Below, one piece after another: positions 9,499 through 16,970 of a DNA stretch of 64,000 nt. The position numbers and the translations under genes are program-made. Source of the stretch: Odoribacter sp. (GTDB lineage Bacteria; Bacteroidota; Bacteroidia; Bacteroidales; Prolixibacteraceae); the NCBI GenBank assembly GCA_013824715.1, contig PNOH01000025.1, positions 1 through 64,000 of the forward strand, read 5' to 3'. Every line of letters begins with the position of its first letter. Within the stretch, counting starts at the first letter, position 1. Below the pieces are notes generated by a model. That model saw only the letters and a program-made list of their open reading frames with translations. It was not told the origin of the DNA and did no database searches.

Positions 9499-9550
9499 AA
9501 TCAAAACTTTTCCACTAAATTTGGAGCACTTTTACCAGGGAAATATATTT

Positions 9551-10165
9551 ATGCTGGACAAGATCAGAAAAGTTGAGCGGATTTTTAACCAATTAGATAA
9601 GGAAACTAAAAAGTTTGGTAAGCAGTCGGGACTTAAATGTTTGACGAACTGCAACCTGTGCTGTATGAAAAAAGGTCTGGAGGCGAATGTTCTTGAATTT
9701 CTTCCTCTTGCTTACTATTTGGTTAAGAATAATCTTCATGAAGCAGCTCTCGATCTTATAGATACCAATCCTGAACATTGCATAAACCTGGCTAAAATAC
9801 AGGTTCAAGGGCAGACAGCAGGATGTTCGATATACGATCATCGCGGTTTAATTTGCCGGTTATTTGGCTTTTCGGCAGTGCGCGACAAAAATGCAAAACT
9901 TGCTGTTTACACTTGTTCTCACATGAAAGCTGAATTTTCGACAGAATATAAATTAACGATGGAACGAATCAATACTGACTTGCATATTCCGATTGTTTCT
10001 GATTTTTATTATCAGATCTATTACATTGACAGCCAAATGGCCAACGATTATAATCCGATCAATGTGAGCATCCGGAAAGCTATTGAAAAGGTTGCTTATT
10101 ATTATTATTATGCCTGTAAACCAGTGAGAAAGCCAGGAAAAGTGGAAAAGCCACTAATTAGCTAG
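9551..10165 (+). CDS. YkgJ-type cysteine cluster protein
   Basis: A 204-residue cytoplasmic protein. I chose the ATG at 9551, preceded by CAGGGAAA; a TTG at 9521 would add ten residues. It has the CxxxCxxCC zinc/iron-chelating signature (CLTNCNLCC) at about residue 34, followed by the spaced cysteines CSIYDHRGLICRLFGF and YTCSHM. These match the CxxCxxCC (UPF0153/YkgJ) family, thought to bind Zn or an Fe-S cluster. Function is unknown. It lies ten bases upstream of the ArfB-like gene, so the two are likely co-expressed. Confidence 0.75.
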   Translation: MLDKIRKVERIFNQLDKETKKFGKQSGLKCLTNCNLCCMKKGLEANVLEFLPLAYYLVKNNLHEAALDLIDTNPEHCINLAKIQVQGQTAGCSIYDHRGLICRLFGFSAVRDKNAKLAVYTCSHMKAEFSTEYKLTMERINTDLHIPIVSDFYYQIYYIDSQMANDYNPINVSIRKAIEKVAYYYYYACKPVRKPGKVEKPLIS

Positions 10166-10174
10166 GAAACCTGA

Positions 10175-10591
10175 ATGTTGGAAATGACTTTAAATATACC
10201 TGATCTGTCAACTGAATTTCAGTTTCTTGCTTCCAGGAGCAGTGGCCCTGGAGGGCAGAATGTGAACAAGGTAAATTCGAAAGTTGAGCTTCGTTTTGAT
10301 ATTCGGAATTCTCTGTTGCTATCTGAAGATCAAAAATTGATTTTAATTCAAAAACTTGCTGCAAAAATCAGTATTGATGGCATATTGAGTGTGATTTCTC
10401 AGCGCCACCGGTCCCAGCTTTCAAATAAGGAAGACGCCGTAAACAAGTTTTACCTTATCCTGACCAAAGCTTTAAAACCTGTTAAACGCAGAAAAAAAAC
10501 TAGTCCCAGTAAAAGTTCTGTTGAAAAACGGTTGAGCGGAAAGCGAATTAAAGCTGAAATAAAGCAAAACCGTCAGAAAATTGATGAGTGA
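10175..10591 (+). CDS. arfB: ArfB-like peptidyl-tRNA hydrolase (GGQ ribosome-rescue factor)
   Basis: A 138-residue protein of ArfB/YaeJ length. It has the release-factor catalytic loop SRSSGPGGQNVNKVNSKVEL (GGQ at about residues 27-29) and the TKALKPVKRRKKT segment leading to a Lys/Arg-rich tail (residues 100-138) that in ArfB enters the empty mRNA channel. It lacks the codon-recognition domain of RF1/RF2, so it should hydrolyse peptidyl-tRNA on stalled ribosomes without a stop codon. AGGAAAC lies eight bases ahead of the ATG at 10175; a second ATG four codons on is an alternative. Confidence 0.9.
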   Translation: MLEMTLNIPDLSTEFQFLASRSSGPGGQNVNKVNSKVELRFDIRNSLLLSEDQKLILIQKLAAKISIDGILSVISQRHRSQLSNKEDAVNKFYLILTKALKPVKRRKKTSPSKSSVEKRLSGKRIKAEIKQNRQKIDE

Positions 10592-10640
10592 GCCAGAACC
10601 TTTGGTGTAAAAAATTAAATACTGTTGATAAATTAAACAC

Positions 10641-11918
10641 ATGCGAGCACTCTATTTACTTCTGAATGAAACTTTTCTGGAAATGAATTTTCTGGAAATG
10701 TACGCCAGGCTAACAGCAGTTCTGCTGACATTTATCGCCTTAATACTCGTGGCTGTAATTGTTCACTGGATAACTAAAGTAATTATAATCAAAGTAATCC
10801 ATCGTCTGGTGGAAAATACCAAAACCAACTGGGATGATTATTTACTAAAGTACAGGGTCTTTCAGTCGTTGTCGCACCTGGCTTCGGCAATGGTTTTTTA
10901 TTACGCTTCAAACTATTCTGGAATAATTGAAGTTACCAGCTTTATAAACACTTTTACCAACATCTATTTTGTGATCATTTTTGTAAAGGTGGCTTCAGGA
11001 GTAACAAAAGCTGGTAATGAAATATACCAAACTACACCGTATGCAGCAACCCGCTCCATAAAGGGATATATTCAGTTGATCATGATAATGGTCTATTTTA
11101 TTGCAATCATTTTTATTATCGCATTTATTTTTAAAAAATCGCCTTTGGTACTGCTGACCGGCCTTACTGCCTTTGCTGCCGTACTTTTGTTTGTTTTTAA
11201 AGATACCATTCTCGGACTGGTTGCCAGTATTCAGCTTTCGGCCAATAAAATGCTTAAACCCGGCGATTGGATCGAAGTTCCCAAACACAACGCCAATGGT
11301 ACGGTTGTGGATATTTCTTTAAATACAGTGAAAGTGCAAAACGGTGACAAAACCATTTCAACCATTCCGACCTATTCGCTGATTGCCGACTCGTTTATTA
11401 ATTGGTCAGGGATGGAAGAATCTGAAGGTCGCCGAATCAAGCGGTCTATCAATATAGATATGAAAAGTGTTCGTTTTTGTGATGAACAAATGCTTGAAAA
11501 ATTTAGGCAATTCAGATTAATCAGTAATTATGTGGTCGAAAAACAAAAGGAAATTTCAGATCATAATAAAAACCTTGGAATTGAAAATGAAAGTGTTCCT
11601 AATGGTCGCAGACAGACGAACTTAGGAGTTTTCAGGAAATATCTCGAAGAATATCTGAAGAGTAATCCGAAGATCAATCAGGATATGGCCTTTCTGGTCA
11701 GACATCTGCAACCCGCTGAATCAGGGTTGCCTATTGAGATTTATGTATTCAGCAAAGTGAAAGAATTGAATGAATATGAAGGCATTCAGGCTGATATTTT
11801 TGACCATATTCTGGCGGTAATTCCTGAATTTGAATTACGTGTATTTCAATCTCCATCCGGAAATGATATTAAGGACCTTTCTGAAAAATTATCATTAGGA
11901 ATTAATAATTCGGCTTGA
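10641..11918 (+). CDS. MscS-family mechanosensitive ion channel
   Basis: A 425-residue inner-membrane protein. Hydrophobic segments lie at about residues 20-45, 70-90, 95-115, 135-165 and 165-190. The pore-lining segment and the MscS beta domain follow: FVFKDTILGLVASIQLSANK, then GDWIEVPKHNANGTVVDISL and the IPTYSLIADSFINWS signature that is diagnostic of the family. The C-terminal 150 residues form the cytoplasmic domain with a longer, charged insertion (about 285-330) than the minimal E. coli MscS. It should open under membrane tension to release solutes in osmotic downshock. It stands alone between the arfB-like gene and the Lrp pair. Confidence 0.92.
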   Translation: MRALYLLLNETFLEMNFLEMYARLTAVLLTFIALILVAVIVHWITKVIIIKVIHRLVENTKTNWDDYLLKYRVFQSLSHLASAMVFYYASNYSGIIEVTSFINTFTNIYFVIIFVKVASGVTKAGNEIYQTTPYAATRSIKGYIQLIMIMVYFIAIIFIIAFIFKKSPLVLLTGLTAFAAVLLFVFKDTILGLVASIQLSANKMLKPGDWIEVPKHNANGTVVDISLNTVKVQNGDKTISTIPTYSLIADSFINWSGMEESEGRRIKRSINIDMKSVRFCDEQMLEKFRQFRLISNYVVEKQKEISDHNKNLGIENESVPNGRRQTNLGVFRKYLEEYLKSNPKINQDMAFLVRHLQPAESGLPIEIYVFSKVKELNEYEGIQADIFDHILAVIPEFELRVFQSPSGNDIKDLSEKLSLGINNSA

Positions 11919-12057
11919 ACCCTAATGAAAGCTGAAATCAGGTATATTTGCCGACTTGTAGAAAAACTTATATGAATCGTTTTTGACAATTTTGCTTTCA
12001 GATCATTACAAACATGATGTTTTCTAACAAGAATATTTAAAATTTATCATTTTTTTA

Positions 12058-12065
12058 TACTTTTG
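12058..12065 (+). promoter_or_regulatory. Candidate -7 element TACTTTTG for the Lrp pair
   Basis: TACTTTTG fits the Bacteroidota TAnnTTTG -7 consensus and lies 38 bases before the first Lrp start. No good TTG -33 partner is seen, so the call is weak. A second match, TATATTTG, is at 11943-11950. Confidence 0.35.
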
Positions 12066-12102
12066 AGTGTCAAATTTATAAACCTCCGTTATTCTATATA
12101 TT

Positions 12103-12582
12103 ATGAATGATCAACATATTGAACCACTTCCAAATATCGATGAACTGGATGAAAAAATCCTGAAATTGATTACCAAAAATGCAAGAATTCCGTTTCTGGA
12201 AGTTGCCCGTGAATGTGGTGTTTCCGGGGCTGCCATTCATCAAAGGGTTCAAAGATTACTCAATCTGGGAGTGGTATCCGGAAGTGAATTTATTGTGAAT
12301 CCACAGAAACTAGGATATTTTACCTGTGCCTATATGGGCATCCATCTTGAAAAAGCAAAATTTCATAAACAAGTAGTTGAAGCTTTGATCAATATTCCTG
12401 AAATTGTTGAATGCCACTACACTACCGGTTCGTATGCTATTTTTATAAAGGTTCAGACCAAGACCAACAAGCATTTGAAAAAGCTGATTGACGAAGATTT
12501 TCAGGAGATTGAAGGCATTGCACGAACTGAGACATTCATTTCGCTTGAAATGGAGTTTAAACGTCAGGTACCAATTAAATAA
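12103..12582 (+). CDS. Lrp/AsnC family transcriptional regulator (first of tandem pair)
   Basis: A 159-residue DNA-binding regulator. An N-terminal helix-turn-helix (LDEKILKLITKNARIPFLEVARECGVSG, recognition helix in AAIHQRVQRL) is followed by the RAM/ligand-binding fold (VVEALINIPEIVECHYTTGSYAIFIKV, GIARTETFISLEMEFKRQVPI). It should form dimers or octamers and respond to amino acids. The next gene encodes a paralog with the same layout and 27 bases of spacing, so both are likely made together. Its ligand and targets cannot be read from sequence. Confidence 0.92.
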   Translation: MNDQHIEPLPNIDELDEKILKLITKNARIPFLEVARECGVSGAAIHQRVQRLLNLGVVSGSEFIVNPQKLGYFTCAYMGIHLEKAKFHKQVVEALINIPEIVECHYTTGSYAIFIKVQTKTNKHLKKLIDEDFQEIEGIARTETFISLEMEFKRQVPIK

Positions 12583-12609
12583 TCCGACTAGTTCAACTCA
12601 AATAGCATC

Positions 12610-13074
12610 ATGACTTTAAGAAATCAACTGGACGACATTGATCTGAGAATATTGGATATCATTTCGAAGAATGCTCGCACGCCTTTTAAGGATGTCGCTG
12701 CAGAAGTGGGCGTTTCAAGGGCCGCTGTTCACCAGAGAGTTAACCGGATGATTGATTTACATGTGATTGTTGGTTCGGGCTATCATATTGATCCCAAGAA
12801 AATTGATTATAAAACCTGTACTTATATTGGTGTATTTCTCGAAAAAGGAAGCTTATATTCAACGGTAGCCGAGCGGTTAAAAGAAATTCCTGAAATTGTT
12901 GAGTGCCATTATACAACTGGCCAGTATGCCGTTTTTGTAAAGGTATATGCCAAAGATAACGAACACCTTCGTGATATTTTAAGCGATAAAATTCAAAAAA
13001 TCAGCGGAGTAGCCAGCACAGAAACCTTCATTTCGCTCGACGAAACGTTTAAACGTGAAGTGCCTATTTTTTAA
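12610..13074 (+). CDS. Lrp/AsnC family transcriptional regulator (second of tandem pair)
   Basis: A 154-residue paralog of the protein encoded just upstream. The HTH (LDDIDLRILDIISKNARTPF, AAVHQRVNRM) and RAM domain (LKEIPEIVECHYTTGQYAVF, GVASTETFISLDETFKREVPIF) align end to end with it; shared stretches include IPEIVECHYTTG and TETFISL. The pair probably arose by tandem duplication and could heterodimerise. The recognition helices differ modestly (GVSGAAIHQRV versus GVSRAAVHQRV), so the DNA targets may overlap. Confidence 0.92.
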   Translation: MTLRNQLDDIDLRILDIISKNARTPFKDVAAEVGVSRAAVHQRVNRMIDLHVIVGSGYHIDPKKIDYKTCTYIGVFLEKGSLYSTVAERLKEIPEIVECHYTTGQYAVFVKVYAKDNEHLRDILSDKIQKISGVASTETFISLDETFKREVPIF

Positions 13075-13136
13075 CTCAAAGATTTTTCATAAATTTATAG
13101 AGTATAAGCATTTGCAAACCTATAAATGATTTGATT

Positions 13137-13763
13137 ATGAAAAGGATTTGTTTTTTTCTCCCAATCGCATTATTTTTTTTGATATCAGTTACAACTGTTT
13201 TCAGTCAGGATACTACTCCACCAAGTGGAGATAATGTAAGTGCGAAAAAGCACAAATTTTGGTATGGTCCTAAAGTTGGGATGGATCTGGCAACGCCAAC
13301 ATTGGATCAAAATGACATCAAAGCGCAGCTAAAATCAAATTATCAGGTAGGATTTTTCTTTCAGTTTGGGCGAAAAATTTACCTTCAGCCAGAAATTTAT
13401 TATTCGGTAGTTAAAGAAAACGGAATATATTCCGGCAGCTTAATTCCTGAAGATGTGACTGTTACTTTTGCAAAAGTTCCGGTACTGTTGGGCATTAAGC
13501 TCATTGACATTGGCATTGTAAGCGCTCATGTGATGGCTGGCCCAATGGGTACTTTTTTACTTAGCGAAAGCAATACCAATCCGCTAATGATCAGGCCTAA
13601 AAAAGATTATAAACTTCAACTTGGCGGAGGTGTTGATGTATTCGGATTTATTACTCTTGACGTTCGCTATGCAGTGGATTTAGACGATAACATGAACGAG
13701 GAATTAGGCCAATTGACATGGAAAAGCGGAGTGAATGTCACTTTGGGACTTAAATTAAGATAG
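13137..13763 (+). CDS. Outer-membrane beta-barrel protein (PorT-like, OMP_b-brl_2)
   Basis: A 208-residue protein. Start is the ATG at 13137 giving MKRICFFLPIALFFLISVTT and cleavage after VFSQ. The mature part has a short Ser/Asp/Lys linker and then barrel strands: FWYGPKVGMDLATP, GFFFQFGRKIYLQPEIYYS, KVPVLLGIKLI, HVMAGPMGTFLL, QLGGGVDVFGFITLDVRY, and a final NVTLGLKLR. The strand motifs YLQPEIYY, VPVLLGIKLI and AGP are shared with the barrel at 8361-8942, so the two are paralogs. Role unknown. Confidence 0.82.
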   Translation: MKRICFFLPIALFFLISVTTVFSQDTTPPSGDNVSAKKHKFWYGPKVGMDLATPTLDQNDIKAQLKSNYQVGFFFQFGRKIYLQPEIYYSVVKENGIYSGSLIPEDVTVTFAKVPVLLGIKLIDIGIVSAHVMAGPMGTFLLSESNTNPLMIRPKKDYKLQLGGGVDVFGFITLDVRYAVDLDDNMNEELGQLTWKSGVNVTLGLKLR

Positions 13764-13775
13764 ACAGCCAGCGAA

Positions 13776-14978
13776 TTAGTCTACTTTAAATGCAAAATAG
13801 CCTGGTGATATCCCAACCTTAAAACTATCAATTTGCTTTCCTGAAATATCGTAACGGTTTATTAATCCGTTTTGCCGGTGATCAATGGCATCGCCAACAT
13901 AAACATCGCGGTTTGCCGGATCGATTGCCAGGCTGTAAAAACCACCGTATAAACTGGTATATTTTGATGTAATAAAAGGCTTTTCTGGCAGGCGTTTTTC
14001 AGTTACTGCCATTTTCCAAACATGCCTGTTCAGGAAGTATAAGGTATCTTTGGTTGGATTGATGCAAAGGTTCAACGGACGATCGTTCTTCTCAAATCGA
14101 AAGGTCCGCTCAATTTCATGGGTTTCCGCATCAATTTTCATTAATCCGGCCTGTTCATTGCCATACGGACTTCCTTCAAATCCTCCGTCTGACAATACCC
14201 ATATTTTATTATCACGGTCAATAACCATGCTGTTTGGCTGCTTAAATACTTCAATTGAATCAACTAACTGGTCAGTATCAGAGTTAATTACCAGTATTTT
14301 GTTGTCATACGACCAGCAATTCGTAAAAACCAGATTTTTGTATGGTATCATTTGTTCTGTTGAATGCTGACTGAATTCCGAACTAGAATTCCCGACTGGT
14401 ATATAACCTGATATTTGAAAAGTAGTTGGATTGAAAATGGTAATCTTCTTTGAATAAAGGTCTGTGATATATGCTTTCTTTTCGTTGATACAATAAACAT
14501 ACCGGGGAGAGCTTAACCCTGAAATATGGCCTCTGTATTCACCCGTACTGTTGTCTATGATATATATTTTACCTGAATTGTTGACCACAATAAATCCCAG
14601 ATTTTTCCAGATGGCCATAGACTGGGCAACATCTCCAAGCGGCACACCATTCCTGGCCTGAAAGACCTGATTATATACCCTTTTAGTATCCGGATTATAA
14701 AATGATAAAGATGAATTGCCATACATGAAATTTCCTTCATTTACGATGTAAACACCATGGTCTCCTGAAAAATTGAAGAAAACCGTATCAACCGGACTTT
14801 CAGAACAGGAAGAAAGCAAAAGAATAAATAAAGCTATGGTAACAAGTTTATACCTAATCCGTTGACTGAAGTCAACGGCAAAGGATAATGGTCTCCTAAT
14901 TTTAGCTAATGAACAAATATTCAAATGCTCATTTTCAAATTCTTTTTCCTTTTTCCTTTTTCCTTGAATTTCTTTCAC
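13776..14978 (-). CDS. btuG: BtuG-like surface lipoprotein, seven-bladed beta-propeller (YncE/DUF5074)
   Basis: About 360 residues after a lipoprotein signal (LVTIALFILLLSSC, lipobox LSSC). The mature part is a run of propeller blades: GVYIVNEGNFMYGNSSLSFY, SGKIYIIDNSTGEYRGHI, KAYITDLYSKKITIFNPTTF, NKILVINSDTDQLVDSIEV, NKIWVLSDGGFEG, DVYVGDAIDHRQNG. This is the family of Bacteroides BtuG, a surface lipoprotein that binds B12 with very high affinity and sits on BtuB. It is the last gene of a cobalamin-riboswitch operon and overlaps the BtuB-like stop (GTGA), which supports the name. The start is uncertain: the GTG at 14978 gives a strange 40-residue leader that contains a palindromic repeat (14859-14878), and no in-frame ATG lies nearer the signal sequence. 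Confidence 0.8.
   Translation of the reverse strand: MKEIQGKRKKEKEFENEHLNICSLAKIRRPLSFAVDFSQRIRYKLVTIALFILLLSSCSESPVDTVFFNFSGDHGVYIVNEGNFMYGNSSLSFYNPDTKRVYNQVFQARNGVPLGDVAQSMAIWKNLGFIVVNNSGKIYIIDNSTGEYRGHISGLSSPRYVYCINEKKAYITDLYSKKITIFNPTTFQISGYIPVGNSSSEFSQHSTEQMIPYKNLVFTNCWSYDNKILVINSDTDQLVDSIEVFKQPNSMVIDRDNKIWVLSDGGFEGSPYGNEQAGLMKIDAETHEIERTFRFEKNDRPLNLCINPTKDTLYFLNRHVWKMAVTEKRLPEKPFITSKYTSLYGGFYSLAIDPANRDVYVGDAIDHRQNGLINRYDISGKQIDSFKVGISPGYFAFKVD
14859..14878. repeat. 9-bp palindrome (CCGTTGACT/AGTCAACGG) inside the apparent btuG leader
   Basis: CCGTTGACT faces AGTCAACGG across GA. GTTGACTTCAGTCAAC-type palindromes are dispersed repeats in Bacteroidota intergenic DNA. Here it lies in the stretch between the btuB stop and the lipoprotein signal of btuG, so it either encodes part of a spurious leader or marks an untranslated spacer. 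Confidence 0.6.
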
Positions 14979-16966
14979 TTTTTATATTGAAATTGTACGG
15001 TTAGAGAATAATATCTACCGGGCATTGGTCGCCAGAGTATGGCCATATAATCGGTATTGGCCAGATTTTCGATATTGAGCGCAAGATCCATCCAAACAGA
15101 CTTAAAATGAAAACTTTTCCCGGCAGTCAGGTTGATCAGCCAATAAGGATTAAGCACCTTTTCAAAGTCAGATTCAACATTGTTGCTCGATGTATATCGT
15201 TTCCCGGTGAACGGTGCATTTATTTTAACATGCCATGCCTTAAAATTCCCTTCAGCAAAAATATTTGCTTTATCTTTTGGTATGTATATCAACTGTTTAC
15301 CTCGCGATTCATCAACTGAAGGAACAGCATTCAAATTGGAGGTAGCCGAATGCGAATAATTGGCCTTCAAATTAAAAGATGCGGACTTCGCAATGTTTTT
15401 CTGAAATGAAAGCTGAATTTCTAGTCCTCTGGCAAATACTTTTTTCATATTACTTGCCTCCCAATAGTAGGCTCCGTTGGCTGAGGGCTGCCAGACAATC
15501 CAGTTCTCAATGAACGATGCAAAACCCGAAAGTTGTCCTGAAATACTTGAATTTTCATTTTTATCGGAATATCTAATGGTCAAATCTCCTGAATATCCTT
15601 TTTCAGGTTTTAAATTAGGATTTCCACCCGGAAGCCAATACAAATCATTTAATCCGGGCTGGTGGTAGTTGCGTGCAAGATTGAGTTTTACTGTTGATGA
15701 GCCCCATTTTGCAGGAGTAAATTCCAGTCCAAAAGATGGTATAAATCCTATTAAATGGTTGTCATAGAGGTCGCTTCTTGAAAGCAATGAAAGTGAAACT
15801 TCAGAACTAGCCATGATAGATATTGAATTTAAAAGTGAAAGTTCAAACCGGTCATGTTTATAGCCTAGCTTCTGAGCCCTGTCTAACACGGAGACTTGAT
15901 GATAAGATGAATTAACATTCCAGTTCAAATGGAGAAATTCACCGGGATTCCAGTCAAAGTCAATCTGATTGGAATAACTCTGCTCCCTGTTTCTGCTGTC
16001 AAAATTCACAAAACTAGCCTCGGTACTCGCCCTGAAATAATTGATATCGTTCAGGTTCAGGCCACCCACCCATTCCAGTTTACTATTTTGTGTATGGTGC
16101 TTCCACGAAAAAACACCACGGAGATTCTGATCATCCATCGTTTCCTTTCTGACATCACCCTCGAAGGACATTAACTGTGGCAAATTTCGGTGGCTTTTGG
16201 AGGCCCACAATTTGGCAGAAAAAAAATGCGTATTCCGGCGTGTATAAATTTCCTGAAGTACGCCCTGCTTCGAATAACCGGCATTCTTTTGAACCGTTTG
16301 GTGCATGGGCAAAACTCCGTAATTAAAATATGGAAAATCGTTTTTGCTTTCATCTGAAAATAAGCGTGTTTTAAACTGAAACCGGCCATTTCCAAATCCC
16401 ACATTCAGGTATTCCTTTTTTGTTGAGAAGCTTTCAATAGTTTGGACATATCTAAAGCTTAACTTATCAGTCCAGTCTGGTTTATTGCCGATTAAAACGC
16501 TCCCACCCAGAGCGCCGGAACCTGATTTTATTGAACTTCCACCATACAAAAGACTTATATCGTCAATAAAATAAACCGGGAACAATGAAAAATCAACATC
16601 ACCCCGCATGGGTGAGTTTAACTTTATTCCGTTCCAGTAAAGTTGTGTGTGTGATGGAGCCGTTCCCCTGAAAGAGGCCGTTGCTGTTGATCCCCTGCCA
16701 TACGATTTGATAAAAATCGGTGAAAAGGACGACAATAATTCTGAAATAGTCAGTGTCTTCATCATCTTTAACTCGAGCGTATCAATATGGCTGACATGTA
16801 AACCTGCTTCCTCAATCTTTCTTTTACCAAATATCTTAACTTCATGAAGTGAAATGGTATCGTTAAGCTTCTGTGCTTTAATCTCTTCAGCAAAAAAACA
16901 TACAAGCACAATACAAAGAGAAACTTTGAAAATCAGGCTGGTATTTATACTGTATTTTGGTTTCAC
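14975..16966 (-). CDS. btuB: BtuB-like TonB-dependent cobalamin receptor
   Basis: A 663-residue outer-membrane receptor. Starts at GTG 16966 with signal peptide KVSLCIVLVCFFAEEIKAQ. A plug domain follows (about residues 35-150: SELLSSFSPIFIKSYGRGST, FRGTAPSHTQLYWNGIKLNS, LLYGGSSIKSGSGALGGSVL), then a long barrel with many aromatic strands and a terminal strand MPGRYYSLTVQFQYKK. NLKPEKGYSGDLTIRY is the usual TonB-receptor motif. It lies between a T9SS surface protein and a BtuG-like lipoprotein, under a cobalamin riboswitch, so B12 or cobinamide is the expected substrate. The first strand of the mature protein lacks a carboxypeptidase-like extension, which separates it from SusC-type receptors. 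Confidence 0.88.
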   Translation of the reverse strand: MKPKYSINTSLIFKVSLCIVLVCFFAEEIKAQKLNDTISLHEVKIFGKRKIEEAGLHVSHIDTLELKMMKTLTISELLSSFSPIFIKSYGRGSTATASFRGTAPSHTQLYWNGIKLNSPMRGDVDFSLFPVYFIDDISLLYGGSSIKSGSGALGGSVLIGNKPDWTDKLSFRYVQTIESFSTKKEYLNVGFGNGRFQFKTRLFSDESKNDFPYFNYGVLPMHQTVQKNAGYSKQGVLQEIYTRRNTHFFSAKLWASKSHRNLPQLMSFEGDVRKETMDDQNLRGVFSWKHHTQNSKLEWVGGLNLNDINYFRASTEASFVNFDSRNREQSYSNQIDFDWNPGEFLHLNWNVNSSYHQVSVLDRAQKLGYKHDRFELSLLNSISIMASSEVSLSLLSRSDLYDNHLIGFIPSFGLEFTPAKWGSSTVKLNLARNYHQPGLNDLYWLPGGNPNLKPEKGYSGDLTIRYSDKNENSSISGQLSGFASFIENWIVWQPSANGAYYWEASNMKKVFARGLEIQLSFQKNIAKSASFNLKANYSHSATSNLNAVPSVDESRGKQLIYIPKDKANIFAEGNFKAWHVKINAPFTGKRYTSSNNVESDFEKVLNPYWLINLTAGKSFHFKSVWMDLALNIENLANTDYMAILWRPMPGRYYSLTVQFQYKK

Positions 16967-16970
16967 CGGC

